A stretch of 64,000 bases of DNA from Raineya sp. (GCA_025454915.1 JALONN010000012.1:62001-126000), one strand, 5' to 3'; positions 7,985-17,551 are shown, counted from the first letter of the stretch. A program made the numbers and translations. Notes: a model not told the origin generated them from the letters alone.

Positions 7985-9090
7985 AATACTATCTAGTTGT
8001 TGGAGAGCGTTCCGGTGATTTGCATGCTTCTAACTTAATGAAGGAAATTAAAAAGTTAGATACAAAAGCGGAATTTAGGTTTTTTGGAGGAGAGCAAATG
8101 CAAACAGTAGGGGGGACTTTAGTACGTCATTACCAAGAAATGGCTATCATGGGTTTTGTGGAGGTTCTGCTTAATATCAGAAAAATAGCTCGCTTCTTAA
8201 AAGAATGTAAACAAGATATTCTTGAGTATAAACCAGACGTAGTGATTTTAGTCGATTATGCAGGATTTAATATGCGTATAGCAAAATTCTGTAAAAAAAA
8301 TAATATTAAAAACTTTTACTATATCTCTCCAAAGGTTTGGGCTTGGAATACTAAAAGAGCTTTGAAAATCAAACAGAATGTGGATAAAATGTTTGTTATT
8401 TTTCCATTTGAGAAAAATTTCTTCAAGCAGTTTGATTATGAAGTAGATTTTGTAGGGAATCCTTTGTTAGATGCTATCAGAGCGTTTGTTCCAAACACAC
8501 AGTTCTTAGAAAATAATAAGCTTGATATAAATAAAAAGATTATTGCAGTCCTTCCAGGAAGTAGAAAAGGAGAGGTTTCTCATATTTTGCCTATCATGCT
8601 TTCTACTTATGGTTATTTTAAAGACTATCAGTGGGTTGTAGCAGGTGTGAAAAATCTTTCAGAAGATTTTTACACAGAGTGTAAAAGACTCAATATACCT
8701 ATTATCTACGACCAAACATACGATTTACTTGCTCATGCTTATGCTGCTGTCGTTACGTCAGGAACAGCAACTTTAGAAACAGCTTTATTTAATATTCCTC
8801 AAGTGGTATGCTATAAAGGTAGCTGGATATCCTATCAGATAGCCAAACGTCTCATCAAAGTGCCCTATATATCACTTGTTAATTTGGTTTTAAACAAACA
8901 AACTGTTGTAGAACTTATTCAGGATCAATTGAATACAGAAAACCTTATTAAAGAAATAGAGAAAACATTGGGAGGAGAGACTCGAGAAATAATATTGAAA
9001 GATTATAAAACTCTCCAACAAATGATGGGGACTGCAGGGGCATCAGAAATAACTGCTAAACAGATGTATCAGTACTTGATTACTGAATAG
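7981..9090 (+). CDS. lpxB: Lipid-A-disaccharide synthase
   Basis: LpxB is a GT19 glycosyltransferase that joins UDP-2,3-diacylglucosamine to lipid X, forming the lipid A disaccharide at the inner membrane. The 369-residue protein carries GERSGDLHASNLM near the start, YYISPKVWAWNTKR, the nucleotide-site loop VLPGSRKGEVSHILP and the C-terminal TSGTATLETALFNIPQVVCY. Length is standard. The start overlaps the stop of the wzz-like gene by 4 nt. The 3' end overlaps the convergent lipoprotein gene by 11 nt, so no terminator separates the two. Confidence 0.95.
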   Translation: MKYYLVVGERSGDLHASNLMKEIKKLDTKAEFRFFGGEQMQTVGGTLVRHYQEMAIMGFVEVLLNIRKIARFLKECKQDILEYKPDVVILVDYAGFNMRIAKFCKKNNIKNFYYISPKVWAWNTKRALKIKQNVDKMFVIFPFEKNFFKQFDYEVDFVGNPLLDAIRAFVPNTQFLENNKLDINKKIIAVLPGSRKGEVSHILPIMLSTYGYFKDYQWVVAGVKNLSEDFYTECKRLNIPIIYDQTYDLLAHAYAAVVTSGTATLETALFNIPQVVCYKGSWISYQIAKRLIKVPYISLVNLVLNKQTVVELIQDQLNTENLIKEIEKTLGGETREIILKDYKTLQQMMGTAGASEITAKQMYQYLITE

Positions 9091-9442
9091 TAATTATTAG
9101 ATTGCTTTTACTCAAACCCTTACGTTCTGAAATAATATTTGTTTTATAAAAAATACTATCTTGTACAAAAAGTAAACAATGTTCAGAAAAAGTTTTTCGG
9201 ATATTTTCTTCTTCTTCTTTACTCCAGCCTCCTAAACCATGATAATATCTTTTCTCGTGAGCTATTGGTTTTAAGATAAAAATGGAAGTTGTATCCCATC
9301 TTGCAATAGTCCTTTGATATTTTTTAGGAATAAAAACTCTGATTTCTTGACTAGTTTTGTTTTGAATGATTAATGTTTTAGCAGGGTCACATGATACTAA
9401 AAGAACCCAGATAAATTTAAGTACATTTCTTTCTAAACTCAT
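9080..9442 (-). CDS. Small putative lipoprotein
   Basis: A 120-residue protein from the ATG at 9440-9442. Its start, MSLERNVLKFIWVLLVSC, is a short lipoprotein signal with the lipobox LVSC, so Cys18 would be acylated after cleavage. The mature part contains WDTTSIFILKPIAHEKRYYH and no recognised domain. The gene overlaps the end of the preceding DUF4350 gene by 26 nt, which supports an operon with BatA, SDR and DUF4350. Reading the frame upstream to 9535 would only add shadow sequence inside that gene. Confidence 0.55.
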   Translation of the reverse strand: MSLERNVLKFIWVLLVSCDPAKTLIIQNKTSQEIRVFIPKKYQRTIARWDTTSIFILKPIAHEKRYYHGLGGWSKEEEENIRKTFSEHCLLFVQDSIFYKTNIISERKGLSKSNLIITIQ

Positions 9443-10661
9443 TGATTTTAGTATTGAGTAGAGCCAATTCTTGTGTGGAAATTTGAGATTTATACTTGAT
9501 ACTCTGAATATTTTCGAACAGACTATATACTTCATCTTGGGGGATGGCTGTCTTTTGAACTATTTTATCAAGCACTGAATTGTCAAAATTTTCCTGAATA
9601 GGTATTTGTAAATGATTTCTAATAAAATCAAATAAATATAAGATTTTCTTTTCTATTAAGTTTTTATGGTCTTGATGATTAAAATAAAGTCTTCCAATAG
9701 TTTGTGCAAATTCTACACTTGTATTGGTTGGCTTCTCAATGACAGGGATAGCTCTTTGTTCACGTTTTGCTCTAAAAATAATAAATGCTAATACAGAGGC
9801 ACAAGCAACCAAAAATGCCCACCAAAGTGATGGATGTTTTTTGAGGAAAGCAAGTTCCTTGATACCTTCAGGTGAATCTTTTTGATTCTGATTTTGATTC
9901 TCTCTTCTTAGAGGTCTCCAAGAGGGTAAATCTTCCCAAAGAACATCTCTGATAGGTAAATAAGAAAGACTTTTGGCTATTACTTCATGGTTTTTCTTAT
10001 CAATCATTCCAAAATTTGTGAAAATTAGAGGGACACTACATAAATAAAAATGTCCATTTCCGATGGGGACTTTTATTAGAATAGGTCTGTTTTCGCCATC
10101 AGTAGCCAAAACGGTACATTCTTCCTCATTATATTTTGTAAAATAATGATAAGATTGAATATTTGGATAACGATAGGGTGAGGATGTTTTTAGCTTTGGG
10201 TTTGTAAATTGCACAGTCAACTCGTTAGTTGTATAAGCATTAAAATCAATAGATATTTCACCCAAAAGATCCGAAAATTTGTAATCAAATTGTGTAGTGG
10301 CAATAAAAGCCTCTCCACCACCTGATACAAAAAAATACAAAGCAGAAGCATATTCAACATCACCGTCCATATGCTTATGAGCAAAAAATAAGTTATATTT
10401 TTTACCTAAACCTTGCAACAAACTATCCTTATTGGCTACCTTAGTTCTGGGAATAATATTCTTTTCAGGAAATAAATCTTCCATGAGGCTAAATAAAGCC
10501 ATAGAAGCATATGGCTTTGCCTCAGTTTTCTTAAATGTAGGTGTCCAATCTATTTTTTTAGCTCTTTTTTGTGTTTGTTGCACATTATACCAAAAAGGCA
10601 TAGATGCTAAAAAAAGTATGATGAAAACAATTAAGCCAATATATATCTTCTTCTTATCCAA
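9417..10661 (-). CDS. DUF4350 domain-containing membrane protein
   Basis: The 414-residue protein has an N-terminal helix (IYIGLIVFIILFLASMPFWY), a soluble domain where FFVSGGGEAFIATTQ matches the GATase-like core of DUF4350 proteins, a second helix near residue 283 (WWAFLVACASVLAFIIF), and a cytoplasmic helical tail with FAQTIGRLYFNHQDH. Members are usually encoded beside MoxR ATPases and BatA-like proteins; here a BatA protein lies two genes upstream on the same strand. The role is undefined in the family, with envelope stress or cell-surface maturation proposed from context only. Confidence 0.78.
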   Translation of the reverse strand: MDKKKIYIGLIVFIILFLASMPFWYNVQQTQKRAKKIDWTPTFKKTEAKPYASMALFSLMEDLFPEKNIIPRTKVANKDSLLQGLGKKYNLFFAHKHMDGDVEYASALYFFVSGGGEAFIATTQFDYKFSDLLGEISIDFNAYTTNELTVQFTNPKLKTSSPYRYPNIQSYHYFTKYNEEECTVLATDGENRPILIKVPIGNGHFYLCSVPLIFTNFGMIDKKNHEVIAKSLSYLPIRDVLWEDLPSWRPLRRENQNQNQKDSPEGIKELAFLKKHPSLWWAFLVACASVLAFIIFRAKREQRAIPVIEKPTNTSVEFAQTIGRLYFNHQDHKNLIEKKILYLFDFIRNHLQIPIQENFDNSVLDKIVQKTAIPQDEVYSLFENIQSIKYKSQISTQELALLNTKINEFRKKCT

Positions 10662-10674
10662 TTTTTTAATAATT

Positions 10675-11505
10675 TTAACTTAAAACTTTTTGAATATATT
10701 GTTCACTTATTTCCCAAAGACGCTGAGCTGTTTGAATATTTTTAGAATTGTAAGAGGAACTTCCTCGTTTTTTGTTCTTGAAATATTCGCCTGATACAAA
10801 CTTAACTTCCTCAGATGTAGCTAAATAAATACTTGTTTCAGCTCCTTGTTTAGGAGTTTTAGCAAAAATAGGAATAATCCATCTTAAAAAAGCAGGAATA
10901 TTTCTAAAAAGTTCTGTTGCAATAAAACCTGGCATCAAAGCATTGGTTGTAATATTGGTTCCTTCTATTTTCTTAGCCAGTAATCTAGTAAACAAAATAT
11001 TTGCCAATTTCGATTGTTTATAAGCTCCAATACCACTAAAACTTTTCTTAAATTCTATATCTGAAAAATTAATATCTCCCTGATGCAAGTCAGAAGCAAC
11101 ATTGACAATACGTGCAGGAGCAGAATTTTTGAGTGTATCTAAAAGTAAATTAGTTAATAAAAAAGGAGCTAAATGATTGACAGCAAAAGTCATTTCTATT
11201 CCATCATCCGAAAGAGCCTGATTTTGTTGCCAAACCCCTGCGTTGTTGATAAGAACATGAATTTGTGGATAATCCTTTTTTACTTGTTCTGTAAAAGTCT
11301 GAATAGATTTTAAAGAAGCCAAATTACAATCATAAAGGCGTACTTGAGCTTGAGGTGACTGTTTTAAAATCTCTTGTTTGATTGCCTCACCTTTTTGAGC
11401 ATTTCGAACAGGTAAAATTAATTCCATACCCATTTTGGCAAGCCCTAAAGCTGTTTCTTTACCAATTCCTGCTGTTGAGCCTGTGATTAATGCTACTTTC
11501 GCCAT
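10675..11505 (-). CDS. Short-chain dehydrogenase (retinol dehydrogenase-like)
   Basis: A classical SDR of 276 residues: cofactor motif TGSTAGIG at 8-15, NNAG (INNAGVWQQ) near residue 90, catalytic Ser in IVNVASDLH, and YKQSK as the YxxxK pair. The sequence is closest in pattern to the retinol dehydrogenase/WW-oxidoreductase-like group (TNALMPGFIATELFRN). The substrate is unknown. It sits 8 nt after the BatA gene and 13 nt before the DUF4350 gene, an unusual position for a dehydrogenase in a BatA-type operon. Confidence 0.85.
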   Translation of the reverse strand: MAKVALITGSTAGIGKETALGLAKMGMELILPVRNAQKGEAIKQEILKQSPQAQVRLYDCNLASLKSIQTFTEQVKKDYPQIHVLINNAGVWQQNQALSDDGIEMTFAVNHLAPFLLTNLLLDTLKNSAPARIVNVASDLHQGDINFSDIEFKKSFSGIGAYKQSKLANILFTRLLAKKIEGTNITTNALMPGFIATELFRNIPAFLRWIIPIFAKTPKQGAETSIYLATSEEVKFVSGEYFKNKKRGSSSYNSKNIQTAQRLWEISEQYIQKVLS

Positions 11506-11513
11506 AATTTATT

Positions 11514-13595
11514 TTAGTTAGCAGTGGTTAATGTTGCTGGTTTTGTTTTTTTGAAAAAGCGAATAATTAAAACTTCTAAAAGTAAGAAAATAAGGACTGC
11601 CCAGATGAAATATTTCCAAAGAGGAGAACCAATGTTCTTTTCCTTAAAATCGTTGATAAACTCTTTATCAGTTACTTTTTCATAAATTTGAACATTTTTT
11701 CTGTTATTGAAAACTTTTTTAAGTTCCTCAATACTATAAAATTGCATTTGTGATTCTTTTCTGTCATAATTAAATGCCAAAGCTCCAATTGTTTGTCCAT
11801 CAACAGTTAAATCGTAATAACCAGCTTCAATACTCTGTTCAGGAAGCTCTAAAATAAGTTGTTCTCCGTTGAGACGCTGAGCTGGAACAATCTCTGATTG
11901 AGCATTTTTTAGCTTAAATACCTGATTTTTATTGCTTTTAGCAACTCTCAGGGTAATAGTTCTTTCTTGAAAGTTGTAGGCTATTCTTTCATTTTGTTGA
12001 GAGCTACGGGCAGCAATTTTGTACATAATGGGTACAAAAATAGCATTGGTTGGAAAATCTGTAAATCTTCGGTCTAAAGGTGAAGCACACAAATAAACTT
12101 TTCCACGCCCATTTCTAAACTCTGAAAGAAAATTTTTACCATTTTTAAATCCTAAAAGCTGACTATTAACACCTAACCAACTAATCACAGCATTTCCGTA
12201 AGGCATATCAGCATTTTTTGGGTTTTGTTCAAAAATGCCCTCATAAAAAGGATTATTAATATTGGGAGGCAGAAGTGTTTTAGAAGTATTTTTACCCAAA
12301 GAATCACTTTTTTCTGTCTGCATACCTCGTACACCTAAACCCGAAAGCCCTTCGGAATAGCTGCTAAGATTGGGTGTGGCAGAAGGGAAAATCAGGACAC
12401 TTCCTCCATTTTCAGTAAATGTTTTGAGTTCTTTGGAAAGATTTTGTGAAATATCATTCAAATTATCTAATATCAGTAAATCTATATTGGGTAAAATTTC
12501 AGGATTAAAAGTATTGGCATCATAACTTTCAATTCTAAAAGTTTTTTCACTGGCGTATACATTCCGAATGTAGGTATTTCCGCCACCAGCATAGAGGTGT
12601 GCAATTCTAATATTAGGAGCAACATTGAGCGTAAAGAAATACTCATTATCAAATATAATAGGCTCATCTTCAATGACTATCTTTCCTTTTTTAGCTCCTC
12701 TGCCTTGGGTTGTAAAGCTAAAAGTTCCGCTGGCTTTACCACCAGCAGGGATGTTGAGTGTTGTAGTAGAAACCTGTAAATCATCAAGATATAATTTTGC
12801 AACCAAATCTTCTTGAGGTGTTTCTGAGTAGTTTTGAATTGTAAAATTGAGTGTATTTTGCTCCATTTCCTTCACAAACGGATTGGCAAGCCAAGCCGAA
12901 TCAATATGGATATTGTTTTGTTCGTTGGATTTGAGAGGAACCAAATAATAACGATAATTTGTATCAAGAGGTAATTTATTTAAATCGCCTATGGTACTTT
13001 TTTGAAGATCAGAAAACCAAAAAATCTGATTTTTTTCGTTGGGAGCAAGGCGTTTGAGTAAGGATGTTTGCCTGTTTTGTACACTTTGTAAGTCTCTGAT
13101 TTTATTAGAGTAATTGGTTTCACTTAAAATATCTTCTACTTTGGCTGTATTGATAGTGTATTGCTCTCTGTTTCTAAAATCGTTGGTAACCAATTGAAAA
13201 TTAGCTGACTTTGGAAATATTTTAGCCAAATCGGAAATGCTTTCTTTTGCCCAAGAAAGATATTTGCGTTTGGTTAGCTCATTTTGCATACTATAAGAGT
13301 TATCCAGATAAATGCTAACAATACTGCCCGCATCATAGACTGATTTTTTGTTCTGATTGGGCAGAAAAGGTTGTGCAAAGGCAAAAACCAATGAAGCCAG
13401 TAAGCCCAAACGCATTAATAAAATCAGGATTTCTCGAAGTGTTTTAAAAGAATTGGTTTCAGTTTTGAGTTCTTTTAGAAAGCGTACATTGGTAAAGTAA
13501 ATTTTCTTAACTCTCCTGAAATTAAAAATATGAATAATAATAGGTATTGCTAATACAAATAAAGCCCACAAAAATGAAGGATATAAGAAACTCAT
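11514..13595 (-). CDS. BatA-domain membrane protein
   Basis: The N-terminus MSFLYPSFLWALFVLAIPII followed by IHIFNFRRVKKIYFTNVRFL is the BatA (aerotolerance regulator N-terminal) signature, with a second helix near residue 60. A von Willebrand A-like region follows (IVSIYLDNSYSMQNE, a DxSxS metal site), then beta-rich domains, a GATase-like segment (LLILDNLNDISQNLSKELKT) and a C-terminal helix (WKYFIWAVLIFLLLEVLII). At 693 residues this is the long Bacteroidota form. The family is linked to MoxR systems and envelope integrity; its biochemical role is not settled. First gene of the SDR/DUF4350/lipoprotein run. Confidence 0.85.
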   Translation of the reverse strand: MSFLYPSFLWALFVLAIPIIIHIFNFRRVKKIYFTNVRFLKELKTETNSFKTLREILILLMRLGLLASLVFAFAQPFLPNQNKKSVYDAGSIVSIYLDNSYSMQNELTKRKYLSWAKESISDLAKIFPKSANFQLVTNDFRNREQYTINTAKVEDILSETNYSNKIRDLQSVQNRQTSLLKRLAPNEKNQIFWFSDLQKSTIGDLNKLPLDTNYRYYLVPLKSNEQNNIHIDSAWLANPFVKEMEQNTLNFTIQNYSETPQEDLVAKLYLDDLQVSTTTLNIPAGGKASGTFSFTTQGRGAKKGKIVIEDEPIIFDNEYFFTLNVAPNIRIAHLYAGGGNTYIRNVYASEKTFRIESYDANTFNPEILPNIDLLILDNLNDISQNLSKELKTFTENGGSVLIFPSATPNLSSYSEGLSGLGVRGMQTEKSDSLGKNTSKTLLPPNINNPFYEGIFEQNPKNADMPYGNAVISWLGVNSQLLGFKNGKNFLSEFRNGRGKVYLCASPLDRRFTDFPTNAIFVPIMYKIAARSSQQNERIAYNFQERTITLRVAKSNKNQVFKLKNAQSEIVPAQRLNGEQLILELPEQSIEAGYYDLTVDGQTIGALAFNYDRKESQMQFYSIEELKKVFNNRKNVQIYEKVTDKEFINDFKEKNIGSPLWKYFIWAVLIFLLLEVLIIRFFKKTKPATLTTAN

Positions 13596-13698
13596 AGCTT
13601 ATAGTTTAGATATTAGATTTTAGACATTAAGATAAATATAAACAGTATAGATTCTATAATTTATCATTTATAACTCATCATTTGTTTTTGTTTGTAAT

Positions 13699-14523
13699 CT
13701 AAGCAAAATTTATTAGTTTTCTAAATTCGGTTATGTAAGAATGTTCTGTCTGATAATGTGTATTTTCAATCTTTTTAATACTTTCAATACCTGCTACATT
13801 GCTCGTAAAAACAGCTTCTGCCTCTAAAATATCATTCTTCAAAAATTCCCCTTCTTGCATCTCAATCTTTAATTCTTTGGCTCTTTTGATAATTTGAGTT
13901 TGTAGAATTCCTTTCTTTCCACCACAAGTAAGAGATGGATAATAGATAACGTTATTTTTAATCCAAAATATATTAGAAGCCAAGGTTTCTGCAATAAAAT
14001 CATTGTGGCTTAATAAAATTACTTCGTCTGCTTGTTGTTGTTGTTTGTAAATACCAGCCAAAATGTAAGGCAAAGCATTAAGTGTTTTATAAGGTGAAAT
14101 ACTGGATGCCACCAAACGAATATCTTCAAAAAAAACGGCTTTTTCTTTCATAATATTGTGTTTTTCTGTGGCAGGAAAAACCCTTACAAGCCAATTATAA
14201 TGATTATTTTGAGGAGTATAAAGCCCACCAGTTTCTCGCCATACACTAATTTTAATACGAAAATAATTGCTGAAATTATTTTTGTGAGCTACTTCAAAAA
14301 TGATATTTTGTAAGTAATCTGCTGTAAATGAGGGTGAAATATTAAAATAAAGAGCCTTCATTCCTCCCAAAAGTCTTTCAAAGTGGTCTTGCCAAAAACA
14401 GATGGTATTATTTCGGGCAATAATCGTTTCAAAAATACCATCTCCATATTCAAACGCTCGATTGAATACAGAACCAGCATAATTTTCTAAATCTTCAAAA
14501 ATGCCATTGATGCAGGCTATCAT
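13699..14523 (-). CDS. Class IV PLP aminotransferase (aminodeoxychorismate lyase/BCAT-like)
   Basis: A 274-residue fold-type IV PLP enzyme. Family elements: INGIFEDL..AGSVFNRAFEYGDGIFETI, the Lys-bearing strand YFRIKISVWRE, the conserved Glu in DFIAETLASNIFWIK, and LTCGGKKGILQTQII. Such enzymes make 4-aminobenzoate from aminodeoxychorismate (PabC) or transaminate branched-chain/D-amino acids. The short length and no neighbouring pabB leave the substrate open. The ATG at 14521-14523 (MIACINGIFED) is chosen over an upstream start that adds a hydrophobic segment unlike the family. Confidence 0.8.
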   Translation of the reverse strand: MIACINGIFEDLENYAGSVFNRAFEYGDGIFETIIARNNTICFWQDHFERLLGGMKALYFNISPSFTADYLQNIIFEVAHKNNFSNYFRIKISVWRETGGLYTPQNNHYNWLVRVFPATEKHNIMKEKAVFFEDIRLVASSISPYKTLNALPYILAGIYKQQQQADEVILLSHNDFIAETLASNIFWIKNNVIYYPSLTCGGKKGILQTQIIKRAKELKIEMQEGEFLKNDILEAEAVFTSNVAGIESIKKIENTHYQTEHSYITEFRKLINFA

Positions 14524-14575
14524 AGAAATAAAATGATTACAGAGAACAATTATACACAAAATCATTTTAAAACTA

Positions 14576-14610
14576 AAAACCTATAGGGTCTTTAAGACCT
14601 TATAGGTTTT
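14576..14610 (-). terminator. Terminator of sufB
   Basis: A long hairpin with arms AAAACCTATAGGGTCT and AGACCTTATAGGTTTT (one G.U pair) and a 3-nt loop lies 32 bases past the sufB stop. On the minus strand it is followed by a T-rich tract. Confidence 0.75.
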
Positions 14611-14641
14611 CTTATAAATTTATAAAGTTTCTTGAGAAAGA

Positions 14642-16078
14642 TTATCCAACACTACCTTCTAAGCTGATAGCAAGTAGCTTTTGAGCTTCTACGGCAAACT
14701 CCATAGGTAATTGGTTCAATACTTCTTTAGCATAACCATTTACAATAAGAGCTACAGCCGTTTCAGTGGATAAACCTCTTTGATTGCAATAAAAAATCTG
14801 GTCTTCTCCAATTTTAGAAGTGGTCGCTTCGTGTTCGATAGTTGCTGACTGGTTTTTTACTTCGATATAAGGGAATGTATGAGCTCCACACAAATCACCC
14901 ATTAATAAACTATCACATTGAGAGAAATTACGAGCATTTTCAGCACGTTTGTGTACTTCTACAAGTCCACGATAAGAGTTCTGACTCTTACCAGCCGAAA
15001 TACCTTTACTTACAATACGACTTTTGGTGTTTTTACCCAAGTGTATCATTTTTGTACCTGTATCGGCTTGTTGCATATTGTTAGTAACTGCTACAGAGTA
15101 AAATTCCCCAATAGAGTTATCACCTTTTAAAATTACAGAAGGATATTTCCAAGTAATGGCTGAACCTGTTTCTACTTGAGTCCAAGAGATTTTAGAGTTT
15201 ACGCCAGCACAAATCCCTCTTTTGGTTACAAAATTATAGATACCACCTTTTCCATCTTTATCACCAGGGTACCAGTTTTGTACAGTCGAATATTTGATTT
15301 CAGCGTTATCGAGTGCAATCAGCTCAACTACAGCAGCATGCAACTGATTTTCATCACGCATAGGGGCTGTACAGCCTTCCAAATAACTTACATAACTGCC
15401 TTCATCAGCGATGATAAGTGTACGCTCAAACTGCCCTGTACCAGAGGCATTAATACGGAAATAAGTGCTTAATTCCATCGGGCAACGAATACCTTTGGGA
15501 ATGTACACAAAAGAACCGTCAGAAAAAACAGCCGAATTGAGAGCAGAAAAATAATTATCGCTTACAGGTACAACCGAACCTAAGTATTTCTTTACAAGTT
15601 CAGGGTGATTTTCTACAGCTTCACTCATTGAGCAGAAAATAATGCCTAATTCTGCTAATTTGCTTTTAAATGTAGTAGCTACTGAAATACTATCAATTAC
15701 AGCATCTACAGCTACACCTGTTAGTCGTTTTTGTTCGTCTAAAGAAATTCCTAATTTTTCAAAAGTCTTTAAAATTTCGGGGTCAATTTCGTCTAAACTA
15801 TTTACTTTAGGCTTTTGCTTAGGAGCTGAATAATACTTAATATCTTGGTAGTCAATGGCAGGATAATTTACGTTTTGCCATTTGGGTTCTCTCATGGTCA
15901 GCCATTTATAATAAGCATCCAGACGCCATTCGGTCATCCAGCTTGGCTCATTTTTTTTGGCAGAAATAAAACGAATAATATCTTCATTGAGACCTTTAGG
16001 AGCTTCTTCAGCTTCTAAGGCACTTACAAATCCATATTTATAGTCAGAATTGATATGTTCAACTAAAACGTCATTCAT
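14642..16078 (-). CDS. sufB: Fe-S cluster assembly protein SufB
   Basis: SufB is the scaffold subunit of the SufBCD complex that builds iron-sulfur clusters. The 478-residue protein shows the N-terminal motif KNEPSWMTEWRLDAYYKWL, the beta-helix core with CTAPMRDENQLHAAVVEL, NWYPGDKDGKGGIYNFVTKRG and the C-terminal EHEATTSKIGEDQIFYCNQR with GYAKEVLNQLP. Length is typical. The usual partners sufC, sufD and sufS are not on either side: upstream is a UDG-like gene, downstream a terminator and an aminotransferase. It therefore looks like a single-gene transcription unit. Confidence 0.96.
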   Translation of the reverse strand: MNDVLVEHINSDYKYGFVSALEAEEAPKGLNEDIIRFISAKKNEPSWMTEWRLDAYYKWLTMREPKWQNVNYPAIDYQDIKYYSAPKQKPKVNSLDEIDPEILKTFEKLGISLDEQKRLTGVAVDAVIDSISVATTFKSKLAELGIIFCSMSEAVENHPELVKKYLGSVVPVSDNYFSALNSAVFSDGSFVYIPKGIRCPMELSTYFRINASGTGQFERTLIIADEGSYVSYLEGCTAPMRDENQLHAAVVELIALDNAEIKYSTVQNWYPGDKDGKGGIYNFVTKRGICAGVNSKISWTQVETGSAITWKYPSVILKGDNSIGEFYSVAVTNNMQQADTGTKMIHLGKNTKSRIVSKGISAGKSQNSYRGLVEVHKRAENARNFSQCDSLLMGDLCGAHTFPYIEVKNQSATIEHEATTSKIGEDQIFYCNQRGLSTETAVALIVNGYAKEVLNQLPMEFAVEAQKLLAISLEGSVG

Positions 16079-16110
16079 AGGAAGTTCTTATTTAGAATGA
16101 TTTTATATTA

Positions 16111-16118
16111 CAAAGGTA
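16111..16118 (-). promoter_or_regulatory. Probable -7 element of the sufB promoter
   Basis: On the minus strand TACCTTTG matches the Bacteroidota -7 consensus TAnnTTTG, 33 bases upstream of the sufB ATG. A clear -33 TTG at the right distance was not found. Confidence 0.45.
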
Positions 16119-16220
16119 TAACATTTTTTTCAGAAAAATGTTTTCTTCCAGTCTTTTATTTTCTAAATAATTGTATTTCAAATAAAATAGTACAAAACGA
16201 AGACAAGCATATAAAAAAAA

Positions 16221-16793
16221 TTAAATACCCAAACCTTCCTTAAATTTCTGAAGTCTAAACTGAAAAGTATTGAAGTTTTTGTCTGTTTCCAGAAGTTTTT
16301 TGTATTCATCATTGTTGCGTATAGCTCGGTCTGCCATGGGTGATGGAGAAGGCAGACGTATAAGTTCTAGGTCTTGAGACAAAGAAAGTTTGGGAGTAAT
16401 TTTCTTTTCCCACAATTCAGCTACCCAAACTGAAGTACATAGTACTTTTTCTATATGATTGCTATCAAACACTTTCTGGATAAAATTAATATTGTATTTT
16501 ATGATTTTGAGGTTTGTATCCAGACATCCATGATTTTCTTTTTTGCGAATAGCCTGAGTAGCAACATCTGTAAGCCAGATTTGCTTTTCTTTCATCAAAT
16601 CTTTTTTTTCTTGAGTGGTAGGCAGGACCTTTTCAAAAGTCTTCTCAATTAAACGCCAGAAATGAGATTTTCCACTTGCCAAATAAAACCATTCACCATA
16701 ACTTCCTTTTTTTAAGCAAGCAAAAGAACCTAAAATAATTTTATCTACCTTATAATCAGGCAGTTTTATAAATGGGTGATTTTCAATTTCCAT
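16221..16793 (-). CDS. Uracil-DNA glycosylase superfamily-like protein
   Basis: A 190-residue protein with the layout of the UDG superfamily: an early strand KIILGSFACLKKG followed by GEWFYLASGKSHFWRLIEK (the water-activating/FW region seen as GxxPG..FYyxxxxNxFW in Mug/UDG-like proteins) and a late loop LIRLPSPSPMADRA matching the NPSP-type DNA-intercalation motif. Such enzymes remove uracil or hypoxanthine from DNA. The substrate is unknown, and the first loop is degenerate, so activity is not assured. It is 12 nt downstream of a methyltransferase gene on the same strand. Confidence 0.7.
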   Translation of the reverse strand: MEIENHPFIKLPDYKVDKIILGSFACLKKGSYGEWFYLASGKSHFWRLIEKTFEKVLPTTQEKKDLMKEKQIWLTDVATQAIRKKENHGCLDTNLKIIKYNINFIQKVFDSNHIEKVLCTSVWVAELWEKKITPKLSLSQDLELIRLPSPSPMADRAIRNNDEYKKLLETDKNFNTFQFRLQKFKEGLGI

Positions 16794-16805
16794 GAAAATA
16801 AATGC

Positions 16806-17543
16806 TTACTTCTTTAGAATCCAAATCATTCTTTCCGAAGTATTTAGATCAAATTTCTCTAAAGAGTAACTTCCAAAACAAGCTTGTACAGAAAGTCCAC
16901 ATACATTGAAATAACTTTTAAAATCTTGTTCTGTAATAGCCATTACTCTTTCTTGGAAATGATATGGATTTCCTTCATGCTCAAAGCGAATATCTTTGAC
17001 AATAATTCTATTTTGTAATGATTTCTCTATGAGAAAGTCTATTCCATCTAGGTTTTTTTGGTCTTTATGAGGCAGCATTTTGGTGACTTTGTTTGCATTA
17101 AAGAAGTCAATTACTAAAACTCCTTGATTGTGCAAGCTGTTTGCTAATGCCTGAATAGTCTTTATGTTTTCCTCATCAGTTTCAAAATAACCGAAACTTG
17201 TAAATAAATTAAATACATAATCGAATGAAGTTGCTTTGAAAGTTTCCCGAATATCATGGACAAAAAACTCAAGGTTGGGTAAATCAGCATATTGCTGCTT
17301 GGCATATGCAATGCTTTCAGGAGCTAAATCAAAACCAGTTACTTTGAAACCATTACTGCTTAAAAAAGCAGAATGTCTGCCTTTTCCACAAGCTGCATCA
17401 AGAATAGAGGCTTTGGGTGGTAAATGAAGATATTCAGCTAAATTGCTCATAAAAATTCTGGCTTCTGTATCATCTCGGTGTTTATAAAGAATGTGATAAA
17501 ATGGAGAGTTGAACCAAGTTTTGAACCAAGCAGAATGTTCCAT
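16806..17543 (-). CDS. Class I SAM-dependent methyltransferase
   Basis: A Methyltransf_25/11-type fold of 245 residues. SAM-binding motif I is ASILDAACGKGRHSAFLS, motif II VTGFDLAPESIAYAK, and the motif IV region SFDYVFNLFTSFGYF. The start ATG at 17541-17543 (MEHSAWFKTWFNSPFYH) is preferred; the frame extends upstream but into the ffh promoter. The small-molecule substrate is not identifiable. It is probably co-transcribed with the UDG-like gene 12 nt downstream. Confidence 0.85.
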   Translation of the reverse strand: MEHSAWFKTWFNSPFYHILYKHRDDTEARIFMSNLAEYLHLPPKASILDAACGKGRHSAFLSSNGFKVTGFDLAPESIAYAKQQYADLPNLEFFVHDIRETFKATSFDYVFNLFTSFGYFETDEENIKTIQALANSLHNQGVLVIDFFNANKVTKMLPHKDQKNLDGIDFLIEKSLQNRIIVKDIRFEHEGNPYHFQERVMAITEQDFKSYFNVCGLSVQACFGSYSLEKFDLNTSERMIWILKK

Positions 17544-17551
17544 GAGTTTTT

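Noticed and set aside
14842..15833. Several open frames on the plus strand inside sufB
   Set aside because: They are antisense to a highly conserved gene, have no family features and no start signals.
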